Positions 1-10,063 are shown, counted from the first letter of the stretch. The stretch: 64,000 nucleotides of DNA from Pseudaestuariivita atlantica (GCF_001205715.1 NZ_AQQZ01000005.1:1-64000), one strand, 5' to 3'. Made by a program: numbers and translations. The notes: generated from the sequence alone by a model not told the origin.

Positions 1-51
1 CGTGCCGATGTTGCAGTGCGGCTTGCTCCGCTCAAACTTTTCCTTTGCCAT
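1..51 (-). CDS. tuf: Elongation factor Tu, N-terminal fragment (cut by window edge)
   Basis: The 17 codons read MAKEKFERSKPHCNIGT, the near-invariant N-terminus of bacterial EF-Tu just before the G1 GTP-binding loop. EF-Tu delivers aminoacyl-tRNA to the ribosome in the cytoplasm. Only the start is present; the rest lies left of position 1. The upstream neighbour on the same strand is a lipoprotein gene, so fusA, secE or a tRNA does not directly precede this copy. Rhodobacterales often carry two tuf copies, and which one this is cannot be told here. Confidence 0.93.
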   Translation of the reverse strand, partial: MAKEKFERSKPHCNIGT

Positions 52-119
52 CGCCTGAGGCACCCTCTGTCGCTTTGGGGCGCGCCGGTTGTCGGCCACC
101 CATGGTTCATACCGCGCGG

Positions 120-148
120 CACATATTGCGCGGGCCGGGAAAAATCAA
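120..148 (-). promoter_or_regulatory. Candidate sigma70 promoter for tuf
   Basis: On the minus strand TTGATT (143-148) is followed after 17 bases by TATGTG (120-125), about 70 bases upstream of the tuf start codon. The -35 is close to consensus and the spacing ideal. It sits in the 115-base gap after the lipoprotein gene, where a separate tuf promoter is expected. Inference from sequence only. Confidence 0.35.
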
Positions 149-166
149 GCGGGTTGCGCAGGTCTG

Positions 167-760
167 TCAGGCGTCTTCGGCAGCAGGTACGTCCGTCGCA
201 TCCTCGCCAGTTGCATCGTCTTCGCCCTTGAACCAGCCCTCTGCCTCCATCTGCTTGACGAACCACAACTCGATCTGCTTCGCGGCCGACCGTGCGAGGC
301 TTTCGACCTGCTGCTCCTTGGACTGGGTCAGGCCCGAGCCGAACAGCGTCTTTCCGCTGGTCGATTCGATCACGATGATCTGGTGCGGCTCCTCGTTCAG
401 CTTGGCGCCGATGGCATCGCGCCAGACGGTCACGCGGATCACCATGCCCGACCGGGGCGAGGCCACGACCGGCACGCCCGGAGGCGCAAGTTCGTACTGG
501 TCGATCACGACCGAGATGTGGTGCAGGTCGTCGCCGTCATACCGACCGAACCGCGCATCGACCGCTGCCTTCATCGCGTCCGTCAGCACCTCGTTCTCGA
601 CCTTGCGGGACAGGGCCGAGGATTTGGGATCGACCGCCACCGCCACGTTGTGGCCCAGCGCGAAGTTGCCCAGCGCCACGGGCGCCTCGTCAAGGTCGTT
701 GCCCGAAGCGCAGGCGGCAAGCCCGGTCAGCAGGGTCAGCAGGATCAACACTCGGCGCAT
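167..760 (-). CDS. Predicted lipoprotein, unknown function
   Basis: A 197-residue protein with a short basic N-terminus, a hydrophobic stretch and a lipobox LAAC with Cys17, so it should be exported and lipid-anchored. The start at 760 was chosen because it places the signal peptide at the N-terminus; the open frame runs on upstream to 1036 without any sensible extension. The mature part is mixed alpha/beta and ends in an acidic tail rich in Asp, Glu and Ala. I do not recognise the family. It is divergent from the P450 gene. Confidence 0.75.
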   Translation of the reverse strand: MRRVLILLTLLTGLAACASGNDLDEAPVALGNFALGHNVAVAVDPKSSALSRKVENEVLTDAMKAAVDARFGRYDGDDLHHISVVIDQYELAPPGVPVVASPRSGMVIRVTVWRDAIGAKLNEEPHQIIVIESTSGKTLFGSGLTQSKEQQVESLARSAAKQIELWFVKQMEAEGWFKGEDDATGEDATDVPAAEDA

Positions 761-863
761 CGGCAGGCTCCTCGTCACGCGGTCCGTGTTCGGGATAGCG
801 CAGCTTGAAGCGGTGTGAAAGCTTCCTAGCTTTTTCGGGGATGGCCCCGATCCGAGGTTCGAG

Positions 864-2225
864 ATGCGCGATCTGACCGACACCGGCGACACGCCCGTCC
901 GCGTCCACCTGCACGATACCCCCATGGGTCTGCTGCAAAGCTGGCAGGCCGCGCGGCGCAACGTGATCGACCTGATCCCGAAGCAGGCCACCGAGGAGCC
1001 GATCCTGTCGGGCCGCACCGGCACGCGGTGGCACATGGTGATGGACCCCGGCGCGCTGCGCCACGTGCTGCTTGACCGGCTGGAGGATTATCCGAAATCC
1101 ACCGTCACAAAGGCGCTTCTGCAACCCGCCGTCGGCGAGGGGCTGTTCGTGGCCGAAGGCGCGCATTGGCGCTGGCAGCGTCGGGTGGCGGCACCCGTCT
1201 TCACCCACCGCAACATCGCGGCGCTGACGCCGATCATGACGGCGGCCGCCGAACGCTCGGCCGAGCGTATCGCGCAAGCGGGCGCCCGCGCGGTGGACGT
1301 GGCCGAGGACATGGTGCTGACCACGTTCGACGTGATCTCGGAGGTCTGCTTTTCAGGCGACGACTCCTTTGACGCCGCCGCCGTGCACCGGGCGATCGAC
1401 GACTACATCGCCGATGCGGGCAAGATCTCCCTGTTCGACGTGCTGGGCGCACCGGACTGGATCCCGCGACCGGGCCGCGTCCGGACGGCCGGAACGCTGG
1501 CCCAGATGAAGCGCGCCGCCGACACGATGATCGCGGCACGGGCGCAGCGCGGCGCGGGAGAGGTGCCGGACCTGCTAGACCTCCTGCAGGCCGGCGAGGA
1601 CCCGAAAACGGGGCGGCACATGCGGACCGAGGAGTTGCGCGACAACCTTCTGACCTTCGTCGTGGCCGGGCACGAGACGACGGCGCTGGCGCTGTCATGG
1701 GCGCTCTACCTGCTGGCCTTCGATCCCGAGGTGCAGGACCGCGCGCGGGCAGAGGCGCAATCGGTGCTGTCCGGTCCGGCGACGGGCGCGGACGTCCCCA
1801 ACCTGCCCCTGATCCGCCGCATTGTGGACGAGGCGCTGCGCCTCTATCCACCTGCCGGCGTCGTGTCGCGCACGGCGCAAAGGGCCGACGAGATCCTCGG
1901 TGCGGACATCCGTCCCGGCGACACCGTGATGATCCCGATCTACGCGATCCACCGACACCGCAAGCTGTGGTCGGACCCGGATGCGTTCGATCCCGACCGG
2001 TTCCTCGACCGGTCCGCGATCCCGCGTTACGCTTACCTGCCCTTCGGCGACGGCCCGCGCATCTGCATCGGGGCGTCATTCGCCCTGTCGGAGGCCGTGA
2101 TCATCCTTGCAACGCTGATCTCGCGCTTCCGCTTCACCGCCGTGAAGGGGCGCGACCCGAAACCGGTGATGATCCTCACGCTTCGCCCCGAAGGCGGCGT
2201 CTGGCTGATGGCTGAACCAGTCTGA
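864..2225 (+). CDS. Cytochrome P450
   Basis: A 453-residue haem monooxygenase with all the fold's signatures: C-helix WRWQRR (102-107), I-helix oxygen-binding AGHETT (268-273), K-helix EALR (323-326) and haem loop FGDGPRICIG (394-403) with Cys401 as axial thiolate. No membrane anchor is visible, as in most bacterial P450s. No ferredoxin or ferredoxin reductase gene is adjacent, so electron donors must be encoded elsewhere. The substrate cannot be deduced; the sequence resembles the CYP102/CYP4-like group acting on fatty acids or terpenoids more than the camphor type, which is only an impression. parC is convergent, 9 bases away. Confidence 0.93.
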   Translation: MRDLTDTGDTPVRVHLHDTPMGLLQSWQAARRNVIDLIPKQATEEPILSGRTGTRWHMVMDPGALRHVLLDRLEDYPKSTVTKALLQPAVGEGLFVAEGAHWRWQRRVAAPVFTHRNIAALTPIMTAAAERSAERIAQAGARAVDVAEDMVLTTFDVISEVCFSGDDSFDAAAVHRAIDDYIADAGKISLFDVLGAPDWIPRPGRVRTAGTLAQMKRAADTMIAARAQRGAGEVPDLLDLLQAGEDPKTGRHMRTEELRDNLLTFVVAGHETTALALSWALYLLAFDPEVQDRARAEAQSVLSGPATGADVPNLPLIRRIVDEALRLYPPAGVVSRTAQRADEILGADIRPGDTVMIPIYAIHRHRKLWSDPDAFDPDRFLDRSAIPRYAYLPFGDGPRICIGASFALSEAVIILATLISRFRFTAVKGRDPKPVMILTLRPEGGVWLMAEPV

Positions 2226-2234
2226 CCGGCCTTG

Positions 2235-4538
2235 TCAGGTAAACGTGTTGTCCCGCGGGAAACCGCGCGGTGCCATGCGGCCCGTCCCGGCGCGTTTGCC
2301 GCGCCATTCGTCAAGCGCCACCTCGGTCCGCGTGCGCCCTGCCGGGTCATGCCAGCTGAGCCCGTCGGCCAGCGTGAACGTGATCGCGTCCGACAAGCCG
2401 CCGTCGCGGTATTTCTGCAGGCGGACACCCTTGCCGCGCACCATTTCAGGCAGTTCTTCAAGGTCGAAGACCAGAACCTTGCGGTTCTCGCCCACGACCG
2501 CGACGCTGTCGCCGCTGACGGGCCGGCACACACGTGCCACGGCGGGCGCGCGCACGTTCAGCACCTGCTTGCCCGACCGCGTCTGCGCGATGATGTCGTC
2601 CTCCGGCACGATGAACCCGTCCCCCGCCGACGACGCGACCAGCAGCTTCCGCCCCGGCTTGTGGATGAACAGGTCCACGATCTCGGCCTCCTGCGGAAGA
2701 TCGACCATCAGCCGCACAGGCTCTCCCATCCCGCGCCCGCCCGGCAGGTTCGACGCCTGCAGCGTGTAGAACCGGCCTGTCGAGCCAAACAGGATGATCT
2801 TGTCGGTGGTCTCCGCGTGGAAGATGAAGCGCGGCCCGTCGCCATCCTTGAACTTCAACTCGCGGGACAGGTCGATATGGCCGGTCATGGCGCGGACCCA
2901 GCCCATCTGGCTGCAGACGATGGTGATCGGCTCCCGCTCGATCATCGCTTCCAGCGGCACGTCCTCGATTTCGCCCGCCTCGGCGAACTGGGTGCGGCGC
3001 GCGCCTGCCGCATAATCCTTGCCGAAGGTCTGCTTGACCTCTTTCAACTGCTCGGAGATGCGGCCCCATTGCAGGCCTTCATCGACGAGAAGATCGTCCA
3101 GCTCGGCCCGTTCGCGCATCAGCTCTTCCTGCTCGCGCAAGAGCTCCATCTCTTCCAGCCGCCGCAACGACCGCAGGCGCATGTTCAGGATCGCCTCGAC
3201 CTGAACCTCGCTCAACTCCCCCTCGCCTGCGGGCGGCGACTGGTAATCGCTTTCATCGGTCGCCCGCACGAAATCCCGGCTCCAGTCCTCGCGCATCAGC
3301 GCGGGCTTGGGCTCGTCATCGTACCGGATGATGTCGATCACCCGGTCGAGGTTCAGGAAGGCGACGATCAGCCCCTCCAGCACTTCCAGCCGGTGGTCTA
3401 TCTTCTCCATCCGGTGCTCGGCCCGGCGGCACAGCACCTCGCGGCGGAAGTCGAGGAAGGCGCGCAGCACTTCCTTCAGCGAACAGACCTTGGGCGTGAC
3501 CCCGTCGATCAGCACGTTCATGTTGAGTGAGAACCGCACCTCCAGATCGGAATTGCGGTAGAGCATGTTCATCAAAACGTCCGGGTCGACGTTCCGCGTT
3601 TTCGGCTCCAGCACCATGCGGATGTCGTCGGCACTCTCGTCCCGGATATCGGCGAGGATCGGGACCTTCTTGGTCTGGATCAACTCGGCCAGCTTCTCGA
3701 CCAGCTTCGATTTCTGCACCTGGTAGGGGATCTCGGTCACGACGACCTGCCACTGGCCGCGACCCAGATCCTCCACCTCCCACTTCGCCCGCAGGCGGAA
3801 CCCGCCCCGGCCGGTGCGATAGGCCTGCGCGATGGCCTCCTTCGGCTCCACGATGATTCCGCCGGTGGGGAAATCGGGGCCGGGGATATAATTCAGCAGC
3901 GTGTCGTCGCGCGCATCCGGCGTCTTGATCAGGTGCAGGCAGGCATCGACCAGTTCGGTGATGTTATGGGGCGGGATGTTTGTTGCCATCCCCACCGCGA
4001 TCCCGGCGGCCCCGTTGGCCAGAAGGTTCGGGAAGGTCGCGGGCAGCACGACCGGTTCGGTAAGCGTGCCGTCGTAATTATCGCGGAAATCGACAGCGTT
4101 CTCGTTCAGCCCTTCCAGCAGCGCCTCGGCGACCGAGGTCATCCGCGCCTCGGTATACCGGCTGGCGGCGGGGTTATCGCCGTCGATGTTGCCGAAGTTC
4201 CCCTGCCCGTCGACCAGCGGGTAGCGGACGTTGAAATCCTGCGCCAGCCGCGCCATCGCGTCATAGATCGCGGCGTCGCCGTGCGGGTGATAGTTGCCCA
4301 TCACGTCGCCCGAGATCTTGGCCGATTTCCGGAAGCCTCCGCCGGAACTCAGACGCAACTCGCGCATTGCATAGAGGATGCGGCGGTGAACGGGCTTCAA
4401 CCCGTCCCGCGCGTCCGGAAGCGCGCGATGCATGATGGTGCTGAGCGCATAGGTCAGGTACCGCTCGCCAATCGCGCGGCGCAGTGGTTCGGCCAGTGTC
4501 AGGTCGGAATTTTCGGGAGGATCAACCGTGTCGCTCAT
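2235..4538 (-). CDS. parC: DNA topoisomerase IV subunit A
   Basis: ParC is the DNA-cleaving subunit of topoisomerase IV and decatenates daughter chromosomes together with ParE. The 767-residue product has the GyrA/ParC N-terminal core ([21 protein letters not shown]) and the catalytic AASRYTEAR segment with Tyr128. Its C-terminal part is shorter and less regular than the GyrA beta-pinwheel and lacks a GyrA box, favouring ParC over GyrA. The start at 4538 ([10 protein letters not shown]) was preferred to an upstream Met at 4562, whose eight extra residues look like untranslated leader. parE is not in this window. Confidence 0.92.
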   Translation of the reverse strand: MSDTVDPPENSDLTLAEPLRRAIGERYLTYALSTIMHRALPDARDGLKPVHRRILYAMRELRLSSGGGFRKSAKISGDVMGNYHPHGDAAIYDAMARLAQDFNVRYPLVDGQGNFGNIDGDNPAASRYTEARMTSVAEALLEGLNENAVDFRDNYDGTLTEPVVLPATFPNLLANGAAGIAVGMATNIPPHNITELVDACLHLIKTPDARDDTLLNYIPGPDFPTGGIIVEPKEAIAQAYRTGRGGFRLRAKWEVEDLGRGQWQVVVTEIPYQVQKSKLVEKLAELIQTKKVPILADIRDESADDIRMVLEPKTRNVDPDVLMNMLYRNSDLEVRFSLNMNVLIDGVTPKVCSLKEVLRAFLDFRREVLCRRAEHRMEKIDHRLEVLEGLIVAFLNLDRVIDIIRYDDEPKPALMREDWSRDFVRATDESDYQSPPAGEGELSEVQVEAILNMRLRSLRRLEEMELLREQEELMRERAELDDLLVDEGLQWGRISEQLKEVKQTFGKDYAAGARRTQFAEAGEIEDVPLEAMIEREPITIVCSQMGWVRAMTGHIDLSRELKFKDGDGPRFIFHAETTDKIILFGSTGRFYTLQASNLPGGRGMGEPVRLMVDLPQEAEIVDLFIHKPGRKLLVASSAGDGFIVPEDDIIAQTRSGKQVLNVRAPAVARVCRPVSGDSVAVVGENRKVLVFDLEELPEMVRGKGVRLQKYRDGGLSDAITFTLADGLSWHDPAGRTRTEVALDEWRGKRAGTGRMAPRGFPRDNTFT

Positions 4539-4671
4539 ACATTCTGTGTACCGCCGGCGCAAAACCGCAACAAGATGTGGGCGGGGAAATTGTTTCCCGA
4601 TTTTCCCTTAATCGAATCTTCTCAAGATGATACTTGTCATTCCACGTTGACGTTTTTCGGGGGTTCCGGAC

Positions 4672-5217
4672 ATGGTTCGGTTCATGGTCGTGTGTTTCTT
4701 GTTCCTGGGATGGGCCTTCTGGGAATTGAGCGGTGGTTCGGATTTCGAGCCGACGGTTCAGGCGCGTGCGCCGCAAGAGGTGGACGAGCAACCGCTTGAG
4801 GCGACCGACCTTGCCGATACCGTCACGCGGGCGGCAACCGTGTCCACCATCTCTCCGCAGAAAGACGAAGCCAAGGCCGGGGTGACGCTTGCGTCGGTGG
4901 AGGCACCGGCGACGGAGCCGGAAGCCGCGCCTGAACCCGCGGCACTGGTCGACAGCGTCGTGGCCGATATTCTTGCCGAGCCTGCCGAGACCGAAACGGT
5001 CACGACCGCGCCCGCGCTGGACCTGCGCGAAATCGTCGGCAACCGCGTCAACATGCGGCAGGGCCCCGGTACCGAATTCGGCGTCGTGACCAAGCTGAAC
5101 CAGGGGGCCGAGGTCGAAGTCTTGCAAGCGCCCGGCAATGGCTGGCTGAAACTGCGCGTGATCGAAGACGACACGGTCGGCTGGATCGCCGACTGGCTTG
5201 TGACCTCCGCCAGCTGA
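4672..5217 (+). CDS. SH3b-domain protein with N-terminal membrane or signal segment
   Basis: A 181-residue protein. Residues 3-19 form a hydrophobic segment that acts as signal or anchor. Residues about 25-115 are a low-complexity linker rich in Ala, Glu, Pro and Thr. Residues about 118-178 are a bacterial SH3 domain (NRVNMRQGPGTEFGVV, then GWLKLR and GWIADWLV). Such domains bind peptidoglycan or other cell-wall ligands, so an envelope role is likely. It stands alone, divergent from parC. No catalytic domain is attached. Confidence 0.8.
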   Translation: MVRFMVVCFLFLGWAFWELSGGSDFEPTVQARAPQEVDEQPLEATDLADTVTRAATVSTISPQKDEAKAGVTLASVEAPATEPEAAPEPAALVDSVVADILAEPAETETVTTAPALDLREIVGNRVNMRQGPGTEFGVVTKLNQGAEVEVLQAPGNGWLKLRVIEDDTVGWIADWLVTSAS

Positions 5218-5289
5218 CCCCTATCCCTCTTGTCAATCCACGGCGCGGCGGGCACACCTGCCGCGCTTTTGTCATTCAGGGCGCGGGAC

Positions 5290-6120
5290 ATGACCGACAA
5301 GTCGATTCTGATCACCGGATGCTCGTCCGGCATCGGGTACGATGCGGCCATCGGCCTGCGGGAGCGCGGCTGGCGCGTCTTTGCCTCGTGCCGGCAGGCG
5401 CAGGACTGCAAGCGCCTCGAAGAGCTGGGTTTTCAAAGCCCGCGCATGGACTATGCCGATCCGGCCAGTCTTGAAGCCGGTCTTGAAACCGTCCTGTCAG
5501 ACACCGGCGGAACACTCGACGCGGTGTTCCACAACGGGGCCTACGCCCTGCCCGGCCCGGTCGAGGACCTGCCGACGGACGGGATGCGCGCGATATTCGA
5601 GGCCAACTTCTTTGGCTGGCACGACCTGACCTGCCGGATCATCCCGGTCATGCGCGCGCAGGGCCACGGCCGGATCATCCTGAATTCCTCGGTCCTCGGC
5701 TTTGCGCCGATGCGCTGGCGCGGCGCGTACAACTCGACCAAGTTCGCGCTTGAAGGCTGGGCCGACACGCTGCGCATGGAAATGGCCGATACCGGCATCC
5801 GCATCGTCCTTATCCAGCCCGGCCCGATCCGCACGAAGATCCGCGAAAACTCGATCCCGCATTTCGAGAAATGGGTGGACTGGGAAAACTCCGCCCGCGT
5901 TGACCAGTATCGCTCGGGCCTTCTGGATGCGCTATACAAGGGGCAGGAAGGCACCCCGTTCGAACTTGAACCCGAGGCCGTGACCGCCAAGCTGGTGCAC
6001 GCGCTTGAAAGCCTGCGACCCCGCAGCCACTACAAGGTCACGACGCCCACCTATATGATGGCGGCCCTGAAACGCGTTTTGCCGCGCCGCGCGATGGACT
6101 GGGTGCTGAGCAAAGGCTGA
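5290..6120 (+). CDS. Short-chain dehydrogenase/reductase
   Basis: A 276-residue classical SDR with cofactor loop TGCSSGIG (9-16), HNGAY in place of NNAG (81-85), Ser133/Ser134, and the active-site pair Tyr147 and Lys151 in YNSTK. The loop TGxSSGIG favours an NAD(P)(H)-dependent oxidoreductase. The start at 5290 puts the Rossmann strand directly after the initiator Met, while the open frame begins 20 codons earlier without a matching fold. The substrate is unknown. It is followed by two small genes on the same strand and may share their transcript. Confidence 0.88.
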   Translation: MTDKSILITGCSSGIGYDAAIGLRERGWRVFASCRQAQDCKRLEELGFQSPRMDYADPASLEAGLETVLSDTGGTLDAVFHNGAYALPGPVEDLPTDGMRAIFEANFFGWHDLTCRIIPVMRAQGHGRIILNSSVLGFAPMRWRGAYNSTKFALEGWADTLRMEMADTGIRIVLIQPGPIRTKIRENSIPHFEKWVDWENSARVDQYRSGLLDALYKGQEGTPFELEPEAVTAKLVHALESLRPRSHYKVTTPTYMMAALKRVLPRRAMDWVLSKG

Positions 6121-6179
6121 ACCGCTCTGGCCTTTCCCATCCCGACGCCTACATCGGGCGGAACACTGAAGGAGACACC

Positions 6180-6389
6180 ATGCTCGACGATCCACTTTTC
6201 ATCGTTGTCGCCGTCGCGGTGCTGGCCGTGGCCGGCATCCTGATCTTCGGCATCGGAACATTCGCCAAGGGCGGAGAGTTCAACCGCCGCAACGCAAACA
6301 AGATCATGCGCTGGCGTCTCGCCGCCCAGTTCATCGCCGTCCTGCTGATCCTGCTGTTCGTCTACGTGCGGCGACAGTCGGGGGGCTGA
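6180..6389 (+). CDS. HIG1-like twin-transmembrane protein
   Basis: A 69-residue protein with two hydrophobic segments (about 6-28 and 47-63) flanking a basic loop containing FNRRNANKIMRWRLAAQ. This arrangement matches the HIG1 / twin-transmembrane family of alphaproteobacteria, related to respiratory supercomplex factors of mitochondria. AAGGAG lies 7 bases before the ATG. It ends 4 bases before the adenosyltransferase gene, so the two are probably cotranscribed. Function in this organism is inferred only. Confidence 0.8.
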   Translation: MLDDPLFIVVAVAVLAVAGILIFGIGTFAKGGEFNRRNANKIMRWRLAAQFIAVLLILLFVYVRRQSGG

Positions 6390-6393
6390 ACGG

Positions 6394-6966
6394 ATGGTCG
6401 TTCTCAACAAGATCTATACCAAGACCGGCGATGCCGGGGAAACCGCGCTGGGCAACGGGGCGCGGGTGGCCAAGCATTCGATGCGTGTGACGGCCTACGG
6501 TACGGTGGATGAAACCAACGCGACCGTGGGGCTTGCCCGCCTGCACGCGACCGGTGATATCGACGCCCGGCTGGCCGCGATCCAGAACGACCTGTTCGAC
6601 CTTGGCGCCGACCTGTGCCGCCCGGACATGGAAAAGGATGCCGAGGCCGAGTATCCGCCCCTGCGCATGTCCGACGCGCAGGTGGCCCGGCTCGAATCCG
6701 AAATCGACGCGATGAACAGCGACCTGGCCCCCCTGCGCAGCTTCATCCTGCCCGGAGGTTCGGCGCTGGCCGCCCATCTGCACCTGTGCCGCACCGTATC
6801 CCGGCGGGCCGAGCGGCTGACGGTCGAACTGGCGACGATGGAGGCGGTGAACCCGGCGGCGGTCAAGTACCTCAACCGGCTCAGCGACTGGTGCTTCGTC
6901 GCGTCGCGCGTGGTCAACGGCAACGGCGCCGACGACGTCCTGTGGGTTCCAGGCGCGAACCGCTGA
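6394..6966 (+). CDS. PduO-type cob(I)alamin adenosyltransferase
   Basis: This 190-residue enzyme transfers the adenosyl group of ATP to cob(I)alamin, making coenzyme B12 for mutases such as the methylmalonyl-CoA and ethylmalonyl-CoA mutases. The N-terminal IYTKTGDAGETALGNG motif and the C-terminal NRLSDWCFVASRVVN helix are the PduO ATP- and cobalamin-binding signatures, and the length is typical. It starts 4 bases after the HIG1-like gene. A B12-dependent ethylmalonyl-CoA pathway is supported by mcd at 20523. Confidence 0.9.
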   Translation: MVVLNKIYTKTGDAGETALGNGARVAKHSMRVTAYGTVDETNATVGLARLHATGDIDARLAAIQNDLFDLGADLCRPDMEKDAEAEYPPLRMSDAQVARLESEIDAMNSDLAPLRSFILPGGSALAAHLHLCRTVSRRAERLTVELATMEAVNPAAVKYLNRLSDWCFVASRVVNGNGADDVLWVPGANR

Positions 6967-6979
6967 TGGTCCAGGGGCG

Positions 6980-7342
6980 CTAGGCCTCCGGCTCCCACAA
7001 CTCAAGCGGCGTGCCTTCGGGATCAGTTAAATGCGCGAACCTGCCGATCCCCGGCATGTCCTCGTGCCGCGTCACCGCGATCCCGGCCTTTTCAAGCTGC
7101 GCGATCATGGCGTCGAGGTCGCGCACCCGGAAGTTCAGCATGAAGGATTTGTCCGGCGCGAAATAGGTCGTGTCGGCCGCGAACGGCGCGAACACGGTTG
7201 CGCCGCCCTCGGTGATCCACGGCGTTCCCTCCGCATCCGTCGGCACAAGATCGATGCCCAGATGGTCACGATACCACTTGGCCAGCGCATCCGAATCACG
7301 CGACCGGAAGAAGAATCCGCCAATTCCCAGAACACGTTCCAT
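6980..7342 (-). CDS. VOC (glyoxalase/bleomycin-resistance fold) protein
   Basis: A 120-residue protein with paired beta-alpha-beta-beta-beta modules: GIGGFFFRSRD...WYRDHLGIDL in the first half and MLNFRVRDLDAMIAQLEKAGI...DPEGTPLELWEP in the second. The C-terminal Glu of LELWEP fits a metal ligand of the superfamily. Members range from glyoxalases to dioxygenases and resistance proteins, so the substrate is open. It is convergent with the adenosyltransferase gene and divergent from etfBA. Confidence 0.82.
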   Translation of the reverse strand: MERVLGIGGFFFRSRDSDALAKWYRDHLGIDLVPTDAEGTPWITEGGATVFAPFAADTTYFAPDKSFMLNFRVRDLDAMIAQLEKAGIAVTRHEDMPGIGRFAHLTDPEGTPLELWEPEA

Positions 7343-7491
7343 GGTTTCCGATCCTCACCACGCGGGCACCGCAACGCCGAAACGCGACGTCGGAACGCCC
7401 CGGTGCGGCGATTTTGACCTGTTTCAGCCGTGCTTGGCAGAGTATCACACCCTCCAATCGAAGTCTGTGAAAGATCAACAGGAGAGCGCTG

Positions 7492-8250
7492 ATGAAGGTC
7501 CTCGTGCCCGTCAAACGCGTGATCGACTACAACGTGAAGGTCCGCGTCAAGGCGGACGGGTCCGGTGTCGATCTCGCCAACGTGAAGATGTCGATGAACC
7601 CGTTCGACGAAATCGCCGTCGAAGAGGCGATCCGCCTGAAGGAAGCCGGCAAGGCCGACGAAGTCGTCGCCGTTTCCATCGGCGTCAAGCAGGCGCAGGA
7701 AACCCTGCGTACCGCGCTGGCCATGGGCGCCGACCGAGCGATCCTCGTCGTCGCCGCCGATGACGTGCACACCGATATCGAACCGCTTGCCGTCGCCAAG
7801 ATCCTCAAGGGCGTCGTCGATGAAGAGCAGCCGGGCCTCGTGCTGTGCGGCAAACAGGCAATCGACAACGACATGAACGCCACCGGCCAGATGCTGTCGG
7901 CGCTGATGGGCTGGTCGCAGGCGACCTTCGCCTCCGAAGTCGACATCGATGGTGACAGCGCCACCGTGACCCGCGAAGTCGATGGCGGCCTGCAGACGAT
8001 CAAGGTCAAGATGCCCGCCGTCGTGACCGTGGACCTTCGCCTGAACGAGCCGCGCTACGCATCGCTGCCGAACATCATGAAGGCCAAGAAGAAACCGCTG
8101 GATGAGAAAACCGCCGCCGATTACGGCGTCGATGCCTCCCCGCGCCTTGAAATCGTGAAGACGACCGAACCCGAAGCCCGCGCTGCCGGCATCAAGGTCG
8201 GGTCGGTCGACGAACTGGTCGAGAAACTCAAAGAAGCGGGGGTTGTGTAA
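7492..8250 (+). CDS. etfB: Electron transfer flavoprotein beta subunit
   Basis: ETF beta, 252 residues, binds AMP and with ETF alpha carries electrons from acyl-CoA dehydrogenases and dimethylglycine/sarcosine dehydrogenases to ETF-ubiquinone oxidoreductase. It begins [19 protein letters not shown] and contains the family motif [27 protein letters not shown] precedes the ATG. etfA starts one base after its stop, so the pair is translationally coupled. Candidate electron donors in this window are Mcd (20523) and the dimethylglycine-dehydrogenase-like protein (25199). Confidence 0.95.
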   Translation: MKVLVPVKRVIDYNVKVRVKADGSGVDLANVKMSMNPFDEIAVEEAIRLKEAGKADEVVAVSIGVKQAQETLRTALAMGADRAILVVAADDVHTDIEPLAVAKILKGVVDEEQPGLVLCGKQAIDNDMNATGQMLSALMGWSQATFASEVDIDGDSATVTREVDGGLQTIKVKMPAVVTVDLRLNEPRYASLPNIMKAKKKPLDEKTAADYGVDASPRLEIVKTTEPEARAAGIKVGSVDELVEKLKEAGVV

Positions 8251-8251
8251 C

Positions 8252-9181
8252 ATGGCTGTTCTGCTGATTGCCGAAATCAACAATGGCGAACTCAATGTCG
8301 ACGCCACCGCAAAGGCCATGACGGCCGCCAAGAAGATGGGTGACGTCACGGTGCTGGCGGCGGGTGCCTCGGCCGCCGATGCCGCCGCCGAAGCCGCCAA
8401 GATTGCCGGCGTGTCGAAGGTGCTGTGCGCCGAAGACGCCTCGCTCGGCCATCGCCTTGCGGAATCTACCGCGGCGCTGATCGTGTCGCTGGCGGGTGAC
8501 TATTCGCACATCGTCGCGCCCGCGACGACCGACGCCAAGAACGTCATGCCGCGCGTTGCGGCGCTGCTCGACGCGATGGTGATCTCGGACATCTCGGGCG
8601 TTGTCGATGCCGACACGTTCGAGCGCCCGATCTATGCCGGGAACGCGATCCAGACCGTGAAATCGGCGGACGCGGTCAAGGTCATCACCATCCGGACCGC
8701 GACGTTCGACGCGGCAGAGATGGGCGGTTCGGCCTCGGTCGAGACGATCGGCGCCGCCGACAATCCAGGCCTCAGCGAATGGGTCGAGGACAAGGTTGCC
8801 GAAACCGACCGCCCCGAGCTGACCTCGGCTGGCATCGTCGTGTCGGGTGGCCGCGGTGTCGGGTCGGAAGAAGACTTCAAGATCATCGAAGCGCTGGCCG
8901 ACAAGCTGAATGCCGCTGTTGGCGCATCCCGCGCCGCCGTCGACTCGGGCTATGCCCCGAACGACTGGCAGGTTGGCCAGACCGGCAAGGTCGTCGCACC
9001 GGATCTCTACATCGCCTGCGGTATCTCGGGCGCGATCCAGCACCTTGCGGGCATGAAGGATTCCAAGATCATCGTCGCGATCAACAAGGACGAGGAAGCC
9101 CCGATCTTCCAGGTGGCCGATTACGGGCTGGTCGCGGACCTGTTCGACGCCGTGCCGGAACTGACCCAGAAACTCGGCTGA
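8252..9181 (+). CDS. etfA: Electron transfer flavoprotein alpha subunit
   Basis: ETF alpha, 309 residues, carries the redox-active FAD. The C-terminal domain has the FAD-binding sequence [12 protein letters not shown], followed by [17 protein letters not shown] and [12 protein letters not shown]. The start at 8252 ([10 protein letters not shown]) was chosen over three extra codons because it follows etfB directly. A clear intrinsic terminator follows at 9204-9230, closing a two-gene operon. Confidence 0.95.
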   Translation: MAVLLIAEINNGELNVDATAKAMTAAKKMGDVTVLAAGASAADAAAEAAKIAGVSKVLCAEDASLGHRLAESTAALIVSLAGDYSHIVAPATTDAKNVMPRVAALLDAMVISDISGVVDADTFERPIYAGNAIQTVKSADAVKVITIRTATFDAAEMGGSASVETIGAADNPGLSEWVEDKVAETDRPELTSAGIVVSGGRGVGSEEDFKIIEALADKLNAAVGASRAAVDSGYAPNDWQVGQTGKVVAPDLYIACGISGAIQHLAGMKDSKIIVAINKDEEAPIFQVADYGLVADLFDAVPELTQKLG

Positions 9182-9203
9182 TCGCTTCCACGAGACGCTT
9201 TCG

Positions 9204-9230
9204 AAATGCCCCGCTTCGGCGGGGCATTTT
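9204..9230. terminator. Intrinsic terminator between etfA and a convergent gene
   Basis: An 11-base stem AAATGCCCCGC / GCGGGGCATTT around a TTCG tetraloop is followed by a short T run. Because the stem begins with AAA, the minus strand also gets a T run, so it can serve both etfA and the convergent gene whose stop begins at 9230. Confidence 0.85.
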
Positions 9231-10063
9231 CATTTGGGGCGGTCCATGATCCGGCTGACCACGCCGGAAAGCGCCACCGCCACCTCGCACTGGCCTGCGG
9301 GCCCCAGCAACTCGGCGGCCATCGGGGCCTGCATCGGCCCGAACATCATGCCGCGCGTGTTGCAGGCAAGCGCCGACGGGCTCAACACGACCTCGACCAC
9401 CTCATCGGCCTGCAACGCCCCGATCATGTCGGCATCGACGAACAGGGGATCGCGCCGGATGCGCATGTCGTCCGACTTGGGCGGCGCGGCGTCCGACACC
9501 CACAGCAGGATCACGGGGCGTTCCACCGCCGCGACAAGACTGCGCATCGCCAGTGTCCAGGCGCGCTTCATCTCCTCCACGACCTTGGCGAACCGGCGGC
9601 GCGAGACCTGCCGCAACCGCAACAGCAATGCGCGGGTGAAATGAAACTCGGTGAAGTCCACGTCCGGGTAGAGCTTCACCAGCGCCTCGGTCGGGCCGAT
9701 GAACCTGTCATTCCGGCGTGGATGCACGCGCACGTAACGGTTGCTAAGCGTCTGCGCGCCCATCACCTGCACAACGACGCACCCCGCATCCCGCGCCGCG
9801 TACTGGACCGCCGAATCCCCGGCAAACGCCCCCACGCCGCCGTGGACCACGCCCATATTCACGCATGGCACGCCGGTCAGTTGCTCTACCAGCGCCGGAT
9901 ACGGCTCTGGCACGAATTTCCCGAACGTCTCTGTCCCGCCAAGACACGCCACGCTTGCCCCGGTGACGGGTCGTTGCGGCCCGCGCATGGGCAGCATCGA
10001 CCCGCCGAAACGGTACACGTCGTATTCAAGCGCCCCTGGCGCCTTTCCCTCAAAGGCCATCAC
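9230..10063 (-). CDS. DUF6473-like protein of unknown function
   Basis: A 277-residue soluble protein. It contains CLGGTETFGKFV and, further on, VNMGVVHGGVGAF and VILLWVSDA, an arrangement reminiscent of SGNH-hydrolase folds and, as far as I recall, of the Rhodobacterales family DUF6473. No export signal is visible. The catalytic residues of SGNH enzymes are not convincingly conserved, so I do not assign an activity. Either of two adjacent Met codons could be the start. It is convergent with etfA. Confidence 0.65.
   Translation of the reverse strand: MMAFEGKAPGALEYDVYRFGGSMLPMRGPQRPVTGASVACLGGTETFGKFVPEPYPALVEQLTGVPCVNMGVVHGGVGAFAGDSAVQYAARDAGCVVVQVMGAQTLSNRYVRVHPRRNDRFIGPTEALVKLYPDVDFTEFHFTRALLLRLRQVSRRRFAKVVEEMKRAWTLAMRSLVAAVERPVILLWVSDAAPPKSDDMRIRRDPLFVDADMIGALQADEVVEVVLSPSALACNTRGMMFGPMQAPMAAELLGPAGQCEVAVALSGVVSRIMDRPK

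Noticed and set aside
52-166. tRNA gene upstream of tuf
   Set aside because: Some tuf genes follow a tRNA gene, but no cloverleaf, TTCGA arm or CCA-like end can be made from this stretch.
6159-6180. GGAAC before the HIG1-like gene as an EcfG promoter
   Set aside because: The sequence 16-17 bases on is inside the start region and does not read CGTT.
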